The notes beneath the pieces were generated by a model. That model was not told the DNA's origin. It worked only from the letters and a program-made list of their open reading frames with translations, and did no database searches. From contig NZ_QZVT01000003.1 of the NCBI RefSeq assembly GCF_003602275.1, positions 186,001-250,000 of the forward strand: a DNA stretch of 64,000 bases, given 5' to 3'. Position 1 is the stretch's first letter, and every line of letters starts with the position of its first letter. A program made the position numbers and the translations under genes. This DNA is from Arthrobacter cheniae (GTDB taxonomy: Bacteria > Actinomycetota > Actinomycetes > Actinomycetales > Micrococcaceae). This document shows positions 20,401 to 27,180 of the stretch, in pieces.

Positions 20401-20524
20401 CCGTCGCGAAGCCGGGGTAGAGCAGGGCACCGGCGACGACGGCGCCCGTGACGGCCGTGCCGACGGCAGTGGAGAGGGCGCGCCGATGCTTCGCCTGCGC
20501 ACGCCTGAGACCTTCGAACTTCAC
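14408..20524 (-). CDS. Giant secreted Ig-like/fibronectin III protein (copy B)
   Basis: Protein of 2038 residues, nearly the same length and architecture as copy A. The N-terminal signal region ends PGFATADVDLND, with a good AxA-type cleavage site before DVDLND. Then come a propeller-like N-terminal domain, an acidic linker (DESDEEDEES), about ten cadherin/Ig-like repeats (LANDTDPTGG, DNDEDPDG), fibronectin III modules (VMSWDPPASNGSPITNYTV, NEGSPIEGYELQI) and a C-terminal Cys-containing domain ending GPC. The start is GTG at 20524; the ribosome site is weak (AAGAAGA very close). It is the first gene of the minus-strand envelope cluster, so the cluster promoter should lie in 20525-20648. The shared order and motifs show that A and B arose by gene duplication and then diverged. 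Confidence 0.92.
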   Translation of the reverse strand: MKFEGLRRAQAKHRRALSTAVGTAVTGAVVAGALLYPGFATADVDLNDGGVWVTNENLGMVGHLNYQSRLLDGGYAANSDAFDLRQDASTVFNINSDQSKVSPVDIANVVRGTEVQLPGAAVLGMGGTTVTVTDETSGTVWITTTAQLGAFNDQEEDPVSSGPGSVAAVSPTGRVVVANPDAGTITTYDVGRDGTYDEPEIREAPELSDTGDLQIAVVGQDAVVFDPASGLVILPDGTTLTFEDTERAKLQQSGPAADHVAIATETSLIQQPLDGGDAVVTAIGNGRPAAPVRQGTCLHTAWADAATYIRDCLDEADDQQADIPNLGAESSLVFRVNRDVVVLNDVAAGDVWLVQQNLELVDNWGDIIPPKDESDEEDEESASENPVNTLPDRSGENRPPVAADDSFGARAGRTTILNVLDNDTDPDGDLLTATPAGGQPPSGTVQSIYDGAGMQIVVPADAPVGRSTFRYEIEDGRGGSASASVTVDVRGADTNEAPRAKRPTTILVEQGRSVSQNILNTWQDPDGDDLFLVSASPTPDGDQVRTRSDGLLTFRDVGKSQGLKEVEVIVSDGVEQVEGTIVFDVRANGVLPPVANFDHFTAVVGQEVQLSPLKNDLDPAGGQLSLAKADTTGGDAPITPDYDTGTIAFTPSAAGTVYVEYLVTNGPQTASGLIRVDARTSGIEGAPVAVRDVALLPRNGDVLVDVLANDTDPTGGVMVVQSVTAPDGSPLDVALLDHNILRIHDVRSLTEQTTLTYTVSNGTASATGEVSVLSVAGPETLLPPQATPDAATVRVGDVVNIPVLDNDTHPNGDILTLDPVLAQSVDVADGRIFASENVLRFVAGPTAKTVYAIYNVKDSTGQVDSAEVRITIKARDDAKNAQPVPKNLEGRAIAGSTIRIPVPLDGIDADGDSVFLVGIDSAPRQGAAVPGTNYIDFTASATGAGTDSFTYKVRDRFGLENTGTVQVGIAPAAESNQQPVAVNDGVILRPGRAIAVEALRNDSDPDGDPVQLVPEALSAAPAEMAPEIRDGRILFTAPEQQGTFNVRYQVTDGRGGTADGNITVTVDQNAELLLPIARDDRVEPSETRGETAVDVPVLDNDEDPDGVREDLEVTVDPAFTGVTVTGDDVVRVNLTPEDQLIPYEVEDIDGGVARAVIWVPSLGEQYPTLVSEAPIEVTAGEDLVLDLGELVEVREGRTPRVTVAEKVVAIGVDNQAEVIRDPATLVYGADIDYAGRGSITFEVTDGSGPDDPEGLRSTLTILTNVLPAVDRNIPPTLTSGSLEPAMAEPAVALDLRQLAFDANPEDADTLAFALEGGIPPGFEARLDGSMLEVGAADSARIGTVGQLGISVTDGEETAINTVSLTVLASSRPLAVANTDVVAKAIQGEPVTVPVFENDANPFDDAPLTIVDVIADGNGSATQQGDTVVVTPAASFVGSMTVQYTVGDRTEESNRFVTGQIQLTVEGKPGVPGTPTVESTRSRTVVMSWDPPASNGSPITNYTVTSANGVSQDCPTTTCTITGLTNNVEYVFQVTATNANGTSDPSPASAPARPDTKPDQPAPPTLVFGDRALTVNFTPPGNEGSPIEGYELQISPAPPNGAVQRSAAGGPVTWEGLENGTAYKVRVQARNAAPDPSDWSDYSAAETPAGLPGVPQAPTTTRAQSVGAQSQLAVDWNDADPNGAPVTKYQVQEYRGGALVRTLPELPASSQTITVDNAEADYSYAVRSFNRAGWSGYGAQSAPRRAVGSPAPPAPPQLVEANTGGAGRAVTITYSPLSPAQRNGARENEVSYQASFNGGGWQPVSQNQTVGGFPNGQDVAATIRALVTSDGASYTSDPGAPSAAVKPFGSPGAATASGRDAPEGDASVDLGWGPPNKANHDVARIEIRIDGGGWEAVPDSGARSVNGGYEQDHTIRVRAVNSRGTAGPEAAATARAGAEKRPDQVPTTLHGKMERSCTDTANAASYDPKKFTCDGISADREPWFYAGQNFTVGCYITHRDGYGTTGNWYRIVSSRNNGRYVDAGHTVLGQPSKASPGPC

Positions 20525-20648
20525 TCTTCTTGCCCCATTTTGATCGGTCCTGCGGCCACCGATGAGACCTGGCGACGCCCCGGAAGGAGGACGGGAGAAG
20601 GATGGTGGTTGCTAGCAGTGTTGCACGGCCCCGACGCTGTGCCAACGC

Positions 20649-20680
20649 GGAGTGGATGGGGAGTCCTCCCCATCCACTCC
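20649..20680 (-). terminator. Strong hairpin terminator after the cyclase gene
   Basis: Perfect 15-bp inverted repeat: left arm GGAGTGGATGGGGAG at 20649-20663, right arm CTCCCCATCCACTCC at 20666-20680. It starts 19 bases after the cyclase stop codon on the minus strand. There is no clear T-tract, as is common in high-GC actinobacteria. It isolates the cyclase operon from the giant-protein cluster. Confidence 0.75.
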
Positions 20681-20699
20681 GGTCGCGGATGAACCGCTG

Positions 20700-21965
20700 T
20701 CAGTCGAGGATGATCCCGGTACCGGTGCCCCGCGCCAGGGTCACCGGCAGCACCTCGCCGAAGCCGCGTACTTGCCGGGGTTCGTGCGGCGTCAGCACGA
20801 ATTTCTCGTTCTGGTCGAGGGTGGCCGCCGTCGCGCCGTCGACGAGCACCTCCCCGGGTTCGGCGAGCGCCGTCAGGCGGGCCGCCAGGTTCACGGTGGG
20901 GCCGTAGATGTCGCCCAGGCGCGAGAGCACCCTGCCCCAGACGAGGGAACAGCGTGCGGACGGCAGGAATTCGTCCTCCGTGAAGGCCTTTGCGAGCGCC
21001 AGCGAGATCTCGGCCCCGGCCTCGGGTGATTCGGCGATGTAGAGGACCTCGTCGCCGATGGTCTTCACGAGGCGACCGCCACCCACGGAGATGATTTCCG
21101 CACTCTTGTTCTCGAACCGCTGCACGAGCTGCGCCAGCGTGCGCTCGTTCATCTGCCGCGAGAGGCTCGTGTAGGAGACGAGATCGGCGAAACCGACCGC
21201 GCGGGCGAGCGGCAGCGGCGCGTCCTGCTCGTCGCCATCGCGCCCGGCCTCACTGGAGGCCAGACCCGATTCCGCGCGTAGCGCCAACCGCTGCACGGCA
21301 GCGTTCATCTGCCGGCGCCAGGCATAGACGAGGGTCTTCTCGAGGGGTTCGATCAGGTCGGGCAGCTCCGACACGAGGGTTTTCCTCGCATCCGCGTCCG
21401 TGAGGCCACGCTGCGCGACCATCTCCTCGACGATCGCCTCGATCTGCCAGACGACCATGCGGTCCGTCATCTGGCCGACGGCACGGGTGATGGAGATGGC
21501 CGCATCCTCGGTGAGCTGCTCCTGGCGGACCATGTCGATGATGGTGGTGAGGGCGCTGAGGTCCTTCTCGGTGAACGCGATGTCGTCGTCGCCGATGTTC
21601 GGGAAGCCCATCGCGCGCCACAGCTTGCGGGCGGACAGGAGGGAGACGCCCGCACCGGCCGCGATGTCGCGGCGCTTGAGCGTACGTTCGGCGCCGAGCA
21701 GCTCACGCTCGAGGCGGCGGATGGTTTCCCGATCGAGCTCGATCGGCCCCGCCGACCCGGTGGCCGGCGCGTCGTCGGACCCGGCCGTCGCCATATCGGG
21801 ATGGAGCTGCCACACGGCCTTCGACGCCGTCGACGCAGCCGCGTCCGGGGCGTCGTCGAACTGCCCCGCATCCAGCAGGGCGCCGTGAGGTTCTCCGGCT
21901 CCCTCGGCTCCCCCTGCTGCGGACGGTGCCGTCTGCCCGGACTCGTGGCGGTCCTCGACTGTCAT
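20700..21965 (-). CDS. Class III adenylate/guanylate cyclase
   Basis: Nucleotide cyclase of 421 residues. The C-terminal ~170 residues are a class III catalytic domain: first metal Asp261 in FADLVSYT, substrate Lys and second metal Asp305 in VKTIGDEVLY, Asp352 in GDIYG (usual for adenine specificity), and transition-state Asn359 and Arg363 in VNLAARL. All key residues are present, so it should make cAMP. The N-terminal region contains a helical regulatory module with a MerR/HTH-like stretch (AAGAGVSLLSARKLWRAMGF), like mycobacterial cyclases of the Rv2212/Rv1264 type with autoinhibitory N-domains. The ATG at 21965 overlaps the stop of the PH-domain gene (ATGA); longer in-frame starts lie inside that gene. 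Soluble; no membrane helix. Confidence 0.92.
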   Translation of the reverse strand: MTVEDRHESGQTAPSAAGGAEGAGEPHGALLDAGQFDDAPDAAASTASKAVWQLHPDMATAGSDDAPATGSAGPIELDRETIRRLERELLGAERTLKRRDIAAGAGVSLLSARKLWRAMGFPNIGDDDIAFTEKDLSALTTIIDMVRQEQLTEDAAISITRAVGQMTDRMVVWQIEAIVEEMVAQRGLTDADARKTLVSELPDLIEPLEKTLVYAWRRQMNAAVQRLALRAESGLASSEAGRDGDEQDAPLPLARAVGFADLVSYTSLSRQMNERTLAQLVQRFENKSAEIISVGGGRLVKTIGDEVLYIAESPEAGAEISLALAKAFTEDEFLPSARCSLVWGRVLSRLGDIYGPTVNLAARLTALAEPGEVLVDGATAATLDQNEKFVLTPHEPRQVRGFGEVLPVTLARGTGTGIILD

Positions 21966-22585
21966 GATTGCCCGCCCCTCCATTCCTGCTGTGCCCATTC
22001 CTGCCGCGCCCATTCCTGCTGTGCCCGCACCATGCTGCCGCGGGCGTACTGCGGATCGATTTCCATGTCTACACCATCGAACATGCGGGTCAGGGGAAGG
22101 TCGCTGATCGCCTGCACCACATACTCCTTGAACGTTGCAATCTGCGGAACGTCCCTGTAGGCATGCGCCCTGTCGAATCCGAGGTCTGCGATCAGCGTCC
22201 CGCTGCCGACCAGGCGCTGCAGCAATCCCTGCTCCGTCTGCAGCTGGGAGATCGCCGACAGGTTGATCTGGTGCTCCGAGCGCCGGGCCGCTCCCCGCCG
22301 ATGGATGAGCCGCATGCTCGTCAGCACGTACCGGTTGCTGGACCACCGGACCAGCGGACGGACGACGACGCGCAGGAGCAGGAGCACGACGACGCCGAGG
22401 GCTGCGGCGAACAGGACGAACCGCCAGTCTCCGAGCCCCAGGACGTCCCGGCCGGCCAGGAATCCCAGGCTGAAGCCGCCGACGGCGAGGAGGAGGAAGC
22501 CCGCGATCACCGGTCCGACCAGCGGCAGCGGGGTGGGCCGGGTGCGCACGAGGACACGCTCACCGGGCAGCAGCTTGATGCGCAC
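21962..22585 (-). CDS. PH-domain (bPH_2/DUF304) membrane protein
   Basis: Protein of 207 residues with two membrane helices (about 20-45 and 55-75), then a bacterial PH domain: NRYVLTSMRLIHRRG and INLSAISQLQTEQGLLQRL are typical. The end carries a five-residue repeat of the type EWAQQ (15-bp DNA repeat at about 21977-22023). Its equivalent in M. tuberculosis is Rv3278c, next to birA, and the same order holds here: birA ends only 3 bases upstream. The 3' end overlaps the cyclase gene by 4 bases, so membrane protein and cyclase are made together; a regulatory link is inference. Confidence 0.88.
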   Translation of the reverse strand: MRIKLLPGERVLVRTRPTPLPLVGPVIAGFLLLAVGGFSLGFLAGRDVLGLGDWRFVLFAAALGVVVLLLLRVVVRPLVRWSSNRYVLTSMRLIHRRGAARRSEHQINLSAISQLQTEQGLLQRLVGSGTLIADLGFDRAHAYRDVPQIATFKEYVVQAISDLPLTRMFDGVDMEIDPQYARGSMVRAQQEWARQEWAQQEWRGGQS

Positions 22586-22588
22586 GGC

Positions 22589-23470
22589 CTACACCTGGGG
22601 GCGCAGGTGCACGACGTCGCCCGCCGAGATGGTGTGCCGCTCGCCGTCGTCGTCGCGCACCACGAGCGCGCCCTGCCCGTCGAGGCTCAGCGCGCGGCCG
22701 CTCAGGAAGCCGCCTCCCGGCAGCTCGGCCCGCACGTCCTGGCCGAGCGTGGTCATGCGTTCTCCTACGCGGGCCAGCAGGGACGGCCCGCTGTCCCAGG
22801 CCGCGCCGGCGTCACCGTCGACGTCGCAGAAGGCCCTGTAGTGATCGGCGAACGTCCGCAGGAAGGACTTCAGCAGGATGTTCCGATCGGTTGTTCCGGA
22901 GTACTCGAGGAGCAGGCTCGTGGCCGTCGGGACCGGAAGTTCGTCATCGGTGAGGCTGACGTTGAGCCCCACCCCGACGACGACCGCGGGAGGCTCGGCG
23001 CCCGAGCCCGGGACGAACTGCGCCAGCACTCCGGCCAGTTTCCGGCCGTCGACCGTGACGTCGTTGGGCCACTTGAGCTGCGGGGCGATCTCCGTGCGGT
23101 CCTCGACACTCTCGGCGAGCGCAAGCGCTCCGAGGAGGGAGAACCACGAGTAGGCGGAGGTGGGGACGGGCCGTCCCTGCCGGTTGAACGGCCGCAGGAG
23201 CACGCTCACGAAGAGCGACGAGCGCTCGGGTGCCACCCAGCTGCGGTCGAGCCGTCCGCGGCCGGCGGTCTGCACCTCGGCTCCGAGGACGCTGAGATCG
23301 GGCCAGCCCGCCGTCTCCCGCCGGGCGTGTTCCACCAGATCGGTGTTCGTGGAGCCGGTCCTGTCCACGATGTCGAGCCGCGAGAAGGGACCCGCCGGCA
23401 TGCACAGCGCCGACCTCAGCGCGCCCAGGTCGAGGCCTGGTCGCTCGAGGTTGGAATAGCGGGAGGACAT
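22589..23470 (-). CDS. birA: Biotin--[acetyl-CoA-carboxylase] ligase
   Basis: Biotin protein ligase of 293 residues, a short form without the N-terminal DNA-binding domain of E. coli BirA. Motifs: TGSTNTDLVE (adenylate-forming region), AGRGRLDRSW (biotin-binding loop), LKWPNDVTVDGRKLAGVL, and a C-terminal SH3-like domain (GRALSLDGQGALVV). It attaches biotin to the carboxylase alpha subunit encoded at 33091-34932. Genomic order with accD, accE, maf and accA matches M. tuberculosis Rv3279c-Rv3285. No helix-turn-helix is present, so it is not expected to repress biotin genes itself. Confidence 0.96.
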   Translation of the reverse strand: MSSRYSNLERPGLDLGALRSALCMPAGPFSRLDIVDRTGSTNTDLVEHARRETAGWPDLSVLGAEVQTAGRGRLDRSWVAPERSSLFVSVLLRPFNRQGRPVPTSAYSWFSLLGALALAESVEDRTEIAPQLKWPNDVTVDGRKLAGVLAQFVPGSGAEPPAVVVGVGLNVSLTDDELPVPTATSLLLEYSGTTDRNILLKSFLRTFADHYRAFCDVDGDAGAAWDSGPSLLARVGERMTTLGQDVRAELPGGGFLSGRALSLDGQGALVVRDDDGERHTISAGDVVHLRPQV

Positions 23471-23489
23471 GGCATCGATCTTATCCGGA

Positions 23490-23505
23490 GAGGGGCCTTC
23501 CCCTC
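23490..23505 (-). terminator. Small hairpin between SDR and birA genes
   Basis: Perfect 6-bp arms GAGGGG and CCCCTC with a CCTT loop, in the 47-bp gap on the minus strand. It may attenuate transcription from the SDR gene into birA. No T-tract is seen. Confidence 0.35.
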
Positions 23506-23517
23506 CGAGCCGGGCTG

Positions 23518-24399
23518 TCAGAGGAAGATGTCCGGGACGAGTTGAGCCTCGGGAGCCCCCAGGCTGTAGCCGGTGAGGTCGGTCAGACCCTCCTCACGCA
23601 GCACCTCCTCGTCCGTGTAGAAGTTCCCGGTGCAGCTGCGGGCATCCCGGATGAGCAGAGCGTAGGCCGCGTCGGCGACGATCCTGGGGCTTCTGGCGGC
23701 CTGCACCATGCGGCTCCCGCCCGGCATGTTCCGGATGGCGGCGGTGTCGATCAGGGTGGCGGGCCACAGCGAGTTCACGGCGATGCCGTCATCCTTGAGC
23801 TCCTCCGCGAGGCCGAGGGTGGTCAGGCTCATCCCGTATTTCGCCATGGTGTAGGCGAGGTGCATGCCCGCCCACCTGGGCGCGAGGTTCAGGGGCGGTG
23901 AGAGGGTGAGGATGTGCGGGTTCACCGATCGCTTCAGTGCCTCGAGGGAGAACTTGCTGAGCATGAACGTGCCGCGGACGTTGATGTCGGCCATGAGGTC
24001 GTAGCGCTTCATGTCGACGTCGGGCGTCTTCGACAGGTCGATCGCGGACGCGTTGTTCACCACGATGTCGATCCCGCCGAAGGTGCTGACCGCGGCATCG
24101 ACGGCCGCCTGCACGTCGTCGTCGTTCCGCACGTCCCCCACGATCGGCAGGGCCCGCCCTCCTGCCGCCTCGATCTGCTCGGCAGCGGTATGGACGGTGC
24201 CCTCGAGCTTGGGATGGGGCTCGCCGGTCTTGGCCATGAGGGCGATGTTCGCGCCGTCCCGTGCAGCGCGGAGGGCGATGGCAAGGCCGATGCCGCGGCT
24301 CCCACCCGACATGATGATGGTGCGTCCCGCGAGCGGGGGAACGCCGTCGGTCCCCGCGCTCACCGCGTGCGGTTCCTGGGCTTCGTTGCGTGCAGTCAT
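23518..24399 (-). CDS. SDR-family NAD(P)-dependent oxidoreductase
   Basis: Short-chain dehydrogenase of 293 residues. The nucleotide-binding motif is SGGSRGIG, followed by GDVRNDDD, VNNASA, a Ser-type segment (ILTLSPPLN) and the catalytic YTMAKYG (YxxxK). The sequence style, especially the long C-terminal end, resembles the HSDL2-like SDR group implicated in fatty-acid or sterol metabolism. Located between birA and a divergently transcribed carboxylase gene, it probably handles a lipid or acyl substrate, but this is inference from context. A possible TetR-type palindrome lies 52 bp upstream of its start. Confidence 0.9.
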   Translation of the reverse strand: MTARNEAQEPHAVSAGTDGVPPLAGRTIIMSGGSRGIGLAIALRAARDGANIALMAKTGEPHPKLEGTVHTAAEQIEAAGGRALPIVGDVRNDDDVQAAVDAAVSTFGGIDIVVNNASAIDLSKTPDVDMKRYDLMADINVRGTFMLSKFSLEALKRSVNPHILTLSPPLNLAPRWAGMHLAYTMAKYGMSLTTLGLAEELKDDGIAVNSLWPATLIDTAAIRNMPGGSRMVQAARSPRIVADAAYALLIRDARSCTGNFYTDEEVLREEGLTDLTGYSLGAPEAQLVPDIFL

Positions 24400-24450
24400 G
24401 GCTCCACCATAAGCAATCCGGGGCGCCTGGACAGCCTGCGACGCGTCGAT

Positions 24451-24466
24451 GTTACTGACCGGTAAC
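24451..24466. promoter_or_regulatory. Palindrome upstream of the SDR gene
   Basis: Inverted repeat GTTAC-N6-GTAAC in the 235-bp divergent region between the SDR and accD-like genes, nearer the SDR start. The shape is like operators of TetR-family regulators of lipid genes; no regulator gene is adjacent. Confidence 0.4.
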
Positions 24467-24500
24467 TACGGCGGTCCGGCTAACCGATGACGGCGGAAAC

Positions 24501-24515
24501 TGTAGGCGTCCTACA
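24501..24515. promoter_or_regulatory. Palindrome TGTAGG-N3-CCTACA upstream of the carboxylase beta gene
   Basis: Perfect 6-bp arms around CGT, 23 bp upstream of a -10-like TAGACT and overlapping the likely -35 position. The same arms and spacing occur upstream of the carboxylase alpha gene at 32977-32993, and I found no third copy in the window. Likely a repressor site shared by the two carboxylase genes; the regulator is unknown. Confidence 0.6.
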
Positions 24516-24538
24516 ACGGCGCGCCTCCGGAACCTCAC

Positions 24539-24544
24539 TAGACT
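24539..24544 (+). promoter_or_regulatory. -10 box for the carboxylase beta gene
   Basis: TAGACT fits the actinobacterial TANNNT -10 consensus and would give a leader of about 85 bases before the ATG at 24635. No strong -35 is seen; that position is covered by the palindrome. Confidence 0.45.
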
Positions 24545-24634
24545 GGGGTGATTGCGCTGCTCGTTGTCGGAAACCTCCAGTTCCGGCCGGGACCTACGCG
24601 GCGCCGCCCCATCCACCCGCCGACCGGAGTATCA

Positions 24635-26230
24635 ATGCACCAGGACCTGCAGCCCGACCTCACCACGACGGCCGGGAAGCTCGCCGACTTCCGGAGGCGC
24701 ACGGCGCTATCGGAGCAGCCCTCCGGTCCCGAGGCGATCGAGAAGCAGCACGCGCGCGGCAAGAACACGGCTCGCGAGCGCATCGAGCTGCTGGTCGACG
24801 AGGGCTCGTTCGTCGAGTTCGACGCACTCGCGGTCCATCGCTCCACAGCCTTCGGCATGGAGCGGAAGAAACCCCTGGGCGACGGCGTCGTGTCCGGGTA
24901 CGCGACGGTGGATGGACGCCAGGTCGCCATCTACAGCCAGGACTTCACCGTCTACGGGGGCTCGCTCAGCCAGGTCAACGGCGAGAAGATCGTGAAGGTG
25001 CAGGAATTCGCCCTTCGCAACGGTTGCCCGGTCATCGGCATCAACGACGGCGGCGGGGCGCGCATCCAGGAGGGCGTCGCCTCGCTGGCGATGTTCGCGG
25101 ACATCTTCCGCAACAACGTCCATGCCTCCGGCGTGGTCCCGCAGATCTCCCTGATCATGGGGCCCTGCGCCGGTGGAGCGGCCTACTCCCCCGCGCTGAC
25201 CGACTTCGTGGTGATGGTCGACAAGACCTCCCACATGTTCATCACGGGCCCCGATGTCATCAAGACGGTGACCGGCGAGGACGTCGACATGGAGACGCTC
25301 GGCGGCGCACGGCAGCACAACACGACGACGGGAACATCCGCCTACCTCGCGACCGATGAGGCGGACGCCATCGGCTTCGTCCGCGAGCTCCTCGACTTCC
25401 TGCCGTCGAACAACCTCGCCGAAGCACCGTTGACGGCGTTCGTCGACGAACCCGAGGTGACCGACGAGGATCTTGCCCTCGACCTGCTCATCCCCGACGC
25501 CGCGAACCAGCCGTACGACATGCACGCGGTGATCAGCGCGATCGTGGATGACAGCCACTTCCTCGAGATGCAGGCGCTGTACGCGCCGAACGTCGTCACC
25601 GGTTACGCCCGGGTGGAAGGCCACACCATCGGCATCGTCGCCAACCAGCCCCTGCAGTTCGCCGGAACCCTCGACATCAACGCCTCGGAAAAGGCTGCCC
25701 GCTTCGTCCGGCACTGCGACGCCTTCAACATCCCGATCCTGACCCTCGTGGACGTGCCCGGTTTCCTGCCCGGCAAGGACCAGGAGTTCCAGGGCATCAT
25801 CCGCCGCGGCGCCAAGCTGCTCTACGCCTACGCCGAGGCCACCGTGCCGAAGCTGACCGTGATCACGCGGAAGGCGTACGGCGGGGCCTACATCGTGATG
25901 GGTTCGAAGAAGCTCGGAGCGGATCTCAACCTCGCCTGGCCCACCGCGCAGATCGGCGTCATGGGCGCGCAGGGTGCCGTCAACATCCTGTACCGCGGTC
26001 AGCTGAAGGCAGTGGCCGACGCCGGAGGCGACGTCGAGGCCGCACGCGCCGACGTCGTGCAGCAGTACGAGGAAGAACTGCTGAACCCGTACCAGGCTGC
26101 GGGGCTCGGCTACGTCGACGCCGTCATCGCGCCCTCGGAGACCCGCCTGCACATCGTCCGCGGGCTGCGCGCGCTGAGGGACAAGCGGGCGTCCAACCCC
26201 GCCAAGAAGCATGGGAACATCCCGCTGTGA
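24635..26230 (+). CDS. accD5: Acyl-CoA carboxylase beta (carboxyltransferase) subunit
   Basis: Carboxyltransferase of 531 residues that moves the carboxyl group from carboxybiotin to acetyl- or propionyl-CoA. Both crotonase-fold halves are present: [15 protein letters not shown] and [17 protein letters not shown] in the N half, [12 protein letters not shown] and [13 protein letters not shown] in the C half. Length and motifs match actinobacterial AccD5/PccB. The ATG at 24635 has GGAG about 6 bases upstream; a longer in-frame GTG at 24548 would add 29 unlikely residues. The stop overlaps the epsilon-subunit GTG by 4 bases. The biotin-bearing alpha subunit is encoded at 33091. Acetyl versus propionyl preference cannot be told from here, so the symbol is by position and similarity. 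Confidence 0.95.
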   Translation: MHQDLQPDLTTTAGKLADFRRRTALSEQPSGPEAIEKQHARGKNTARERIELLVDEGSFVEFDALAVHRSTAFGMERKKPLGDGVVSGYATVDGRQVAIYSQDFTVYGGSLSQVNGEKIVKVQEFALRNGCPVIGINDGGGARIQEGVASLAMFADIFRNNVHASGVVPQISLIMGPCAGGAAYSPALTDFVVMVDKTSHMFITGPDVIKTVTGEDVDMETLGGARQHNTTTGTSAYLATDEADAIGFVRELLDFLPSNNLAEAPLTAFVDEPEVTDEDLALDLLIPDAANQPYDMHAVISAIVDDSHFLEMQALYAPNVVTGYARVEGHTIGIVANQPLQFAGTLDINASEKAARFVRHCDAFNIPILTLVDVPGFLPGKDQEFQGIIRRGAKLLYAYAEATVPKLTVITRKAYGGAYIVMGSKKLGADLNLAWPTAQIGVMGAQGAVNILYRGQLKAVADAGGDVEAARADVVQQYEEELLNPYQAAGLGYVDAVIAPSETRLHIVRGLRALRDKRASNPAKKHGNIPL

Positions 26231-26496
26231 CGGGCAGGAAGGCGAGGCCCGAGGACGATCCCCGGTCCTCCGCGCCCGCGCGTCCTGATCCCGTCGAGGA
26301 CGCTCCGCTCCTCACCGTCGTGTCCGGCAACCCCTCCGATGAGGAGCTCGTCGCGCTCACCGCCGTCGTCGTCGCCCTGCAGGGTGCGGAGGAGGCAACG
26401 GACGCTCCCGATCAGGGGCGGTCCTGGGTCCGTAGGGCCCTGCTCCGGCTCGGTCCGACGCCCGGGCCCGGCTCATGGCGGCGTAGCGTCCGCTGA
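26227..26496 (+). CDS. Acyl-CoA carboxylase epsilon subunit
   Basis: Small protein of 89 residues with the epsilon-subunit pattern: [18 protein letters not shown] followed by a W-R region and PGPGSWRRS at the end. Epsilon subunits are found in actinobacteria and hold alpha and beta subunits of AccA3-AccD5-type complexes together. The GTG start at 26227 overlaps the beta-subunit stop (GTGA), indicating coupled translation. The N-terminal ~28 residues are Arg/Pro-rich and variable. It is 76 bp from the convergent thioesterase gene, a gap in which I see no clear terminator. Confidence 0.88.
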   Translation: MTGRKARPEDDPRSSAPARPDPVEDAPLLTVVSGNPSDEELVALTAVVVALQGAEEATDAPDQGRSWVRRALLRLGPTPGPGSWRRSVR

Positions 26497-26572
26497 GCGC
26501 GGCGCTGCTCCTCGGGCCGCGGCAACTCCTGGGAACCTGTGGTGGCCGGACCGGCGTCGAGCAGGGATCACG

Positions 26573-26983
26573 TCAGATTTGTGGTGCGGCTACGGTGCGG
26601 CTGCGCCCTCGGAACTCAGCGATCAGGGTGTCGCCCGAGGTGACGTGGACGTCGTACAGCCCGCTTCGCCCGGTCCGGGTGAGGACTGTGCCGACGGCGG
26701 TGAGGGTCTGGCCCTCGAGGGCGGACGCCACGAAGGAGATGTCGGCGCCGGAAGCGACCGTGATGGTCGAGGAGTCGCCGGCAGGGTCATTGCAGGCAAG
26801 GGCGAAACACGTGTCGGCGAAAGCGAAGATGATCCCGCCGTGGGCTATGCCGAAGCCGTTCACCATCTCCCTCCGGATGACCATCCGGATCTGCACGTCG
26901 CCGAAATCCGCCCGGTCCACGTCGATACCCAACCATTCGGAGGTACGGTCGTTCTCGAGGATGGGGTGTGCTGGCGTCGTCAT
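26573..26983 (-). CDS. paaI: PaaI-type hotdog-fold thioesterase
   Basis: Hotdog-fold acyl-CoA thioesterase of 136 residues. The family signature VNGFGIAHGGIIFAFADTCF carries the catalytic Asp of the FAD segment and the HGG turn. PaaI enzymes hydrolyse hydroxyphenylacetyl-CoA in phenylacetate breakdown; no other paa gene is in the window, so it may act more generally on acyl-CoA. The start at 26983 has a near-perfect AGGAGG about 9 bases upstream. It is divergent from the DUF885 gene and convergent with the carboxylase genes. Confidence 0.9.
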   Translation of the reverse strand: MTTPAHPILENDRTSEWLGIDVDRADFGDVQIRMVIRREMVNGFGIAHGGIIFAFADTCFALACNDPAGDSSTITVASGADISFVASALEGQTLTAVGTVLTRTGRSGLYDVHVTSGDTLIAEFRGRSRTVAAPQI

Positions 26984-27168
26984 GGATCTCAGTCCTCCTG
27001 TGGTGGGATGGCGGCCCGAGATCGGTCGACTCGACTGCACCCTGGAGAGTCCACCAGCTTTTTCGGAGGGGCGCCACCAGGCACTGCGCCTTTCAAGGTC
27101 GCTCGCAGGGGAGGCAATGCACCGGTCCTGCTCGCCCGGAGACGGTAGCCTCCGGCAACTGCCCGGGC

Positions 27169-27174
27169 TAGGCT
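27169..27174 (+). promoter_or_regulatory. -10 box, leaderless start of the DUF885 gene
   Basis: TAGGCT ends 6 bases before the GTG start at 27181, the spacing expected when transcription begins at the start codon. No ribosome site fits, so the mRNA is probably leaderless. Confidence 0.6.
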
Positions 27175-27180
27175 CAGGGC

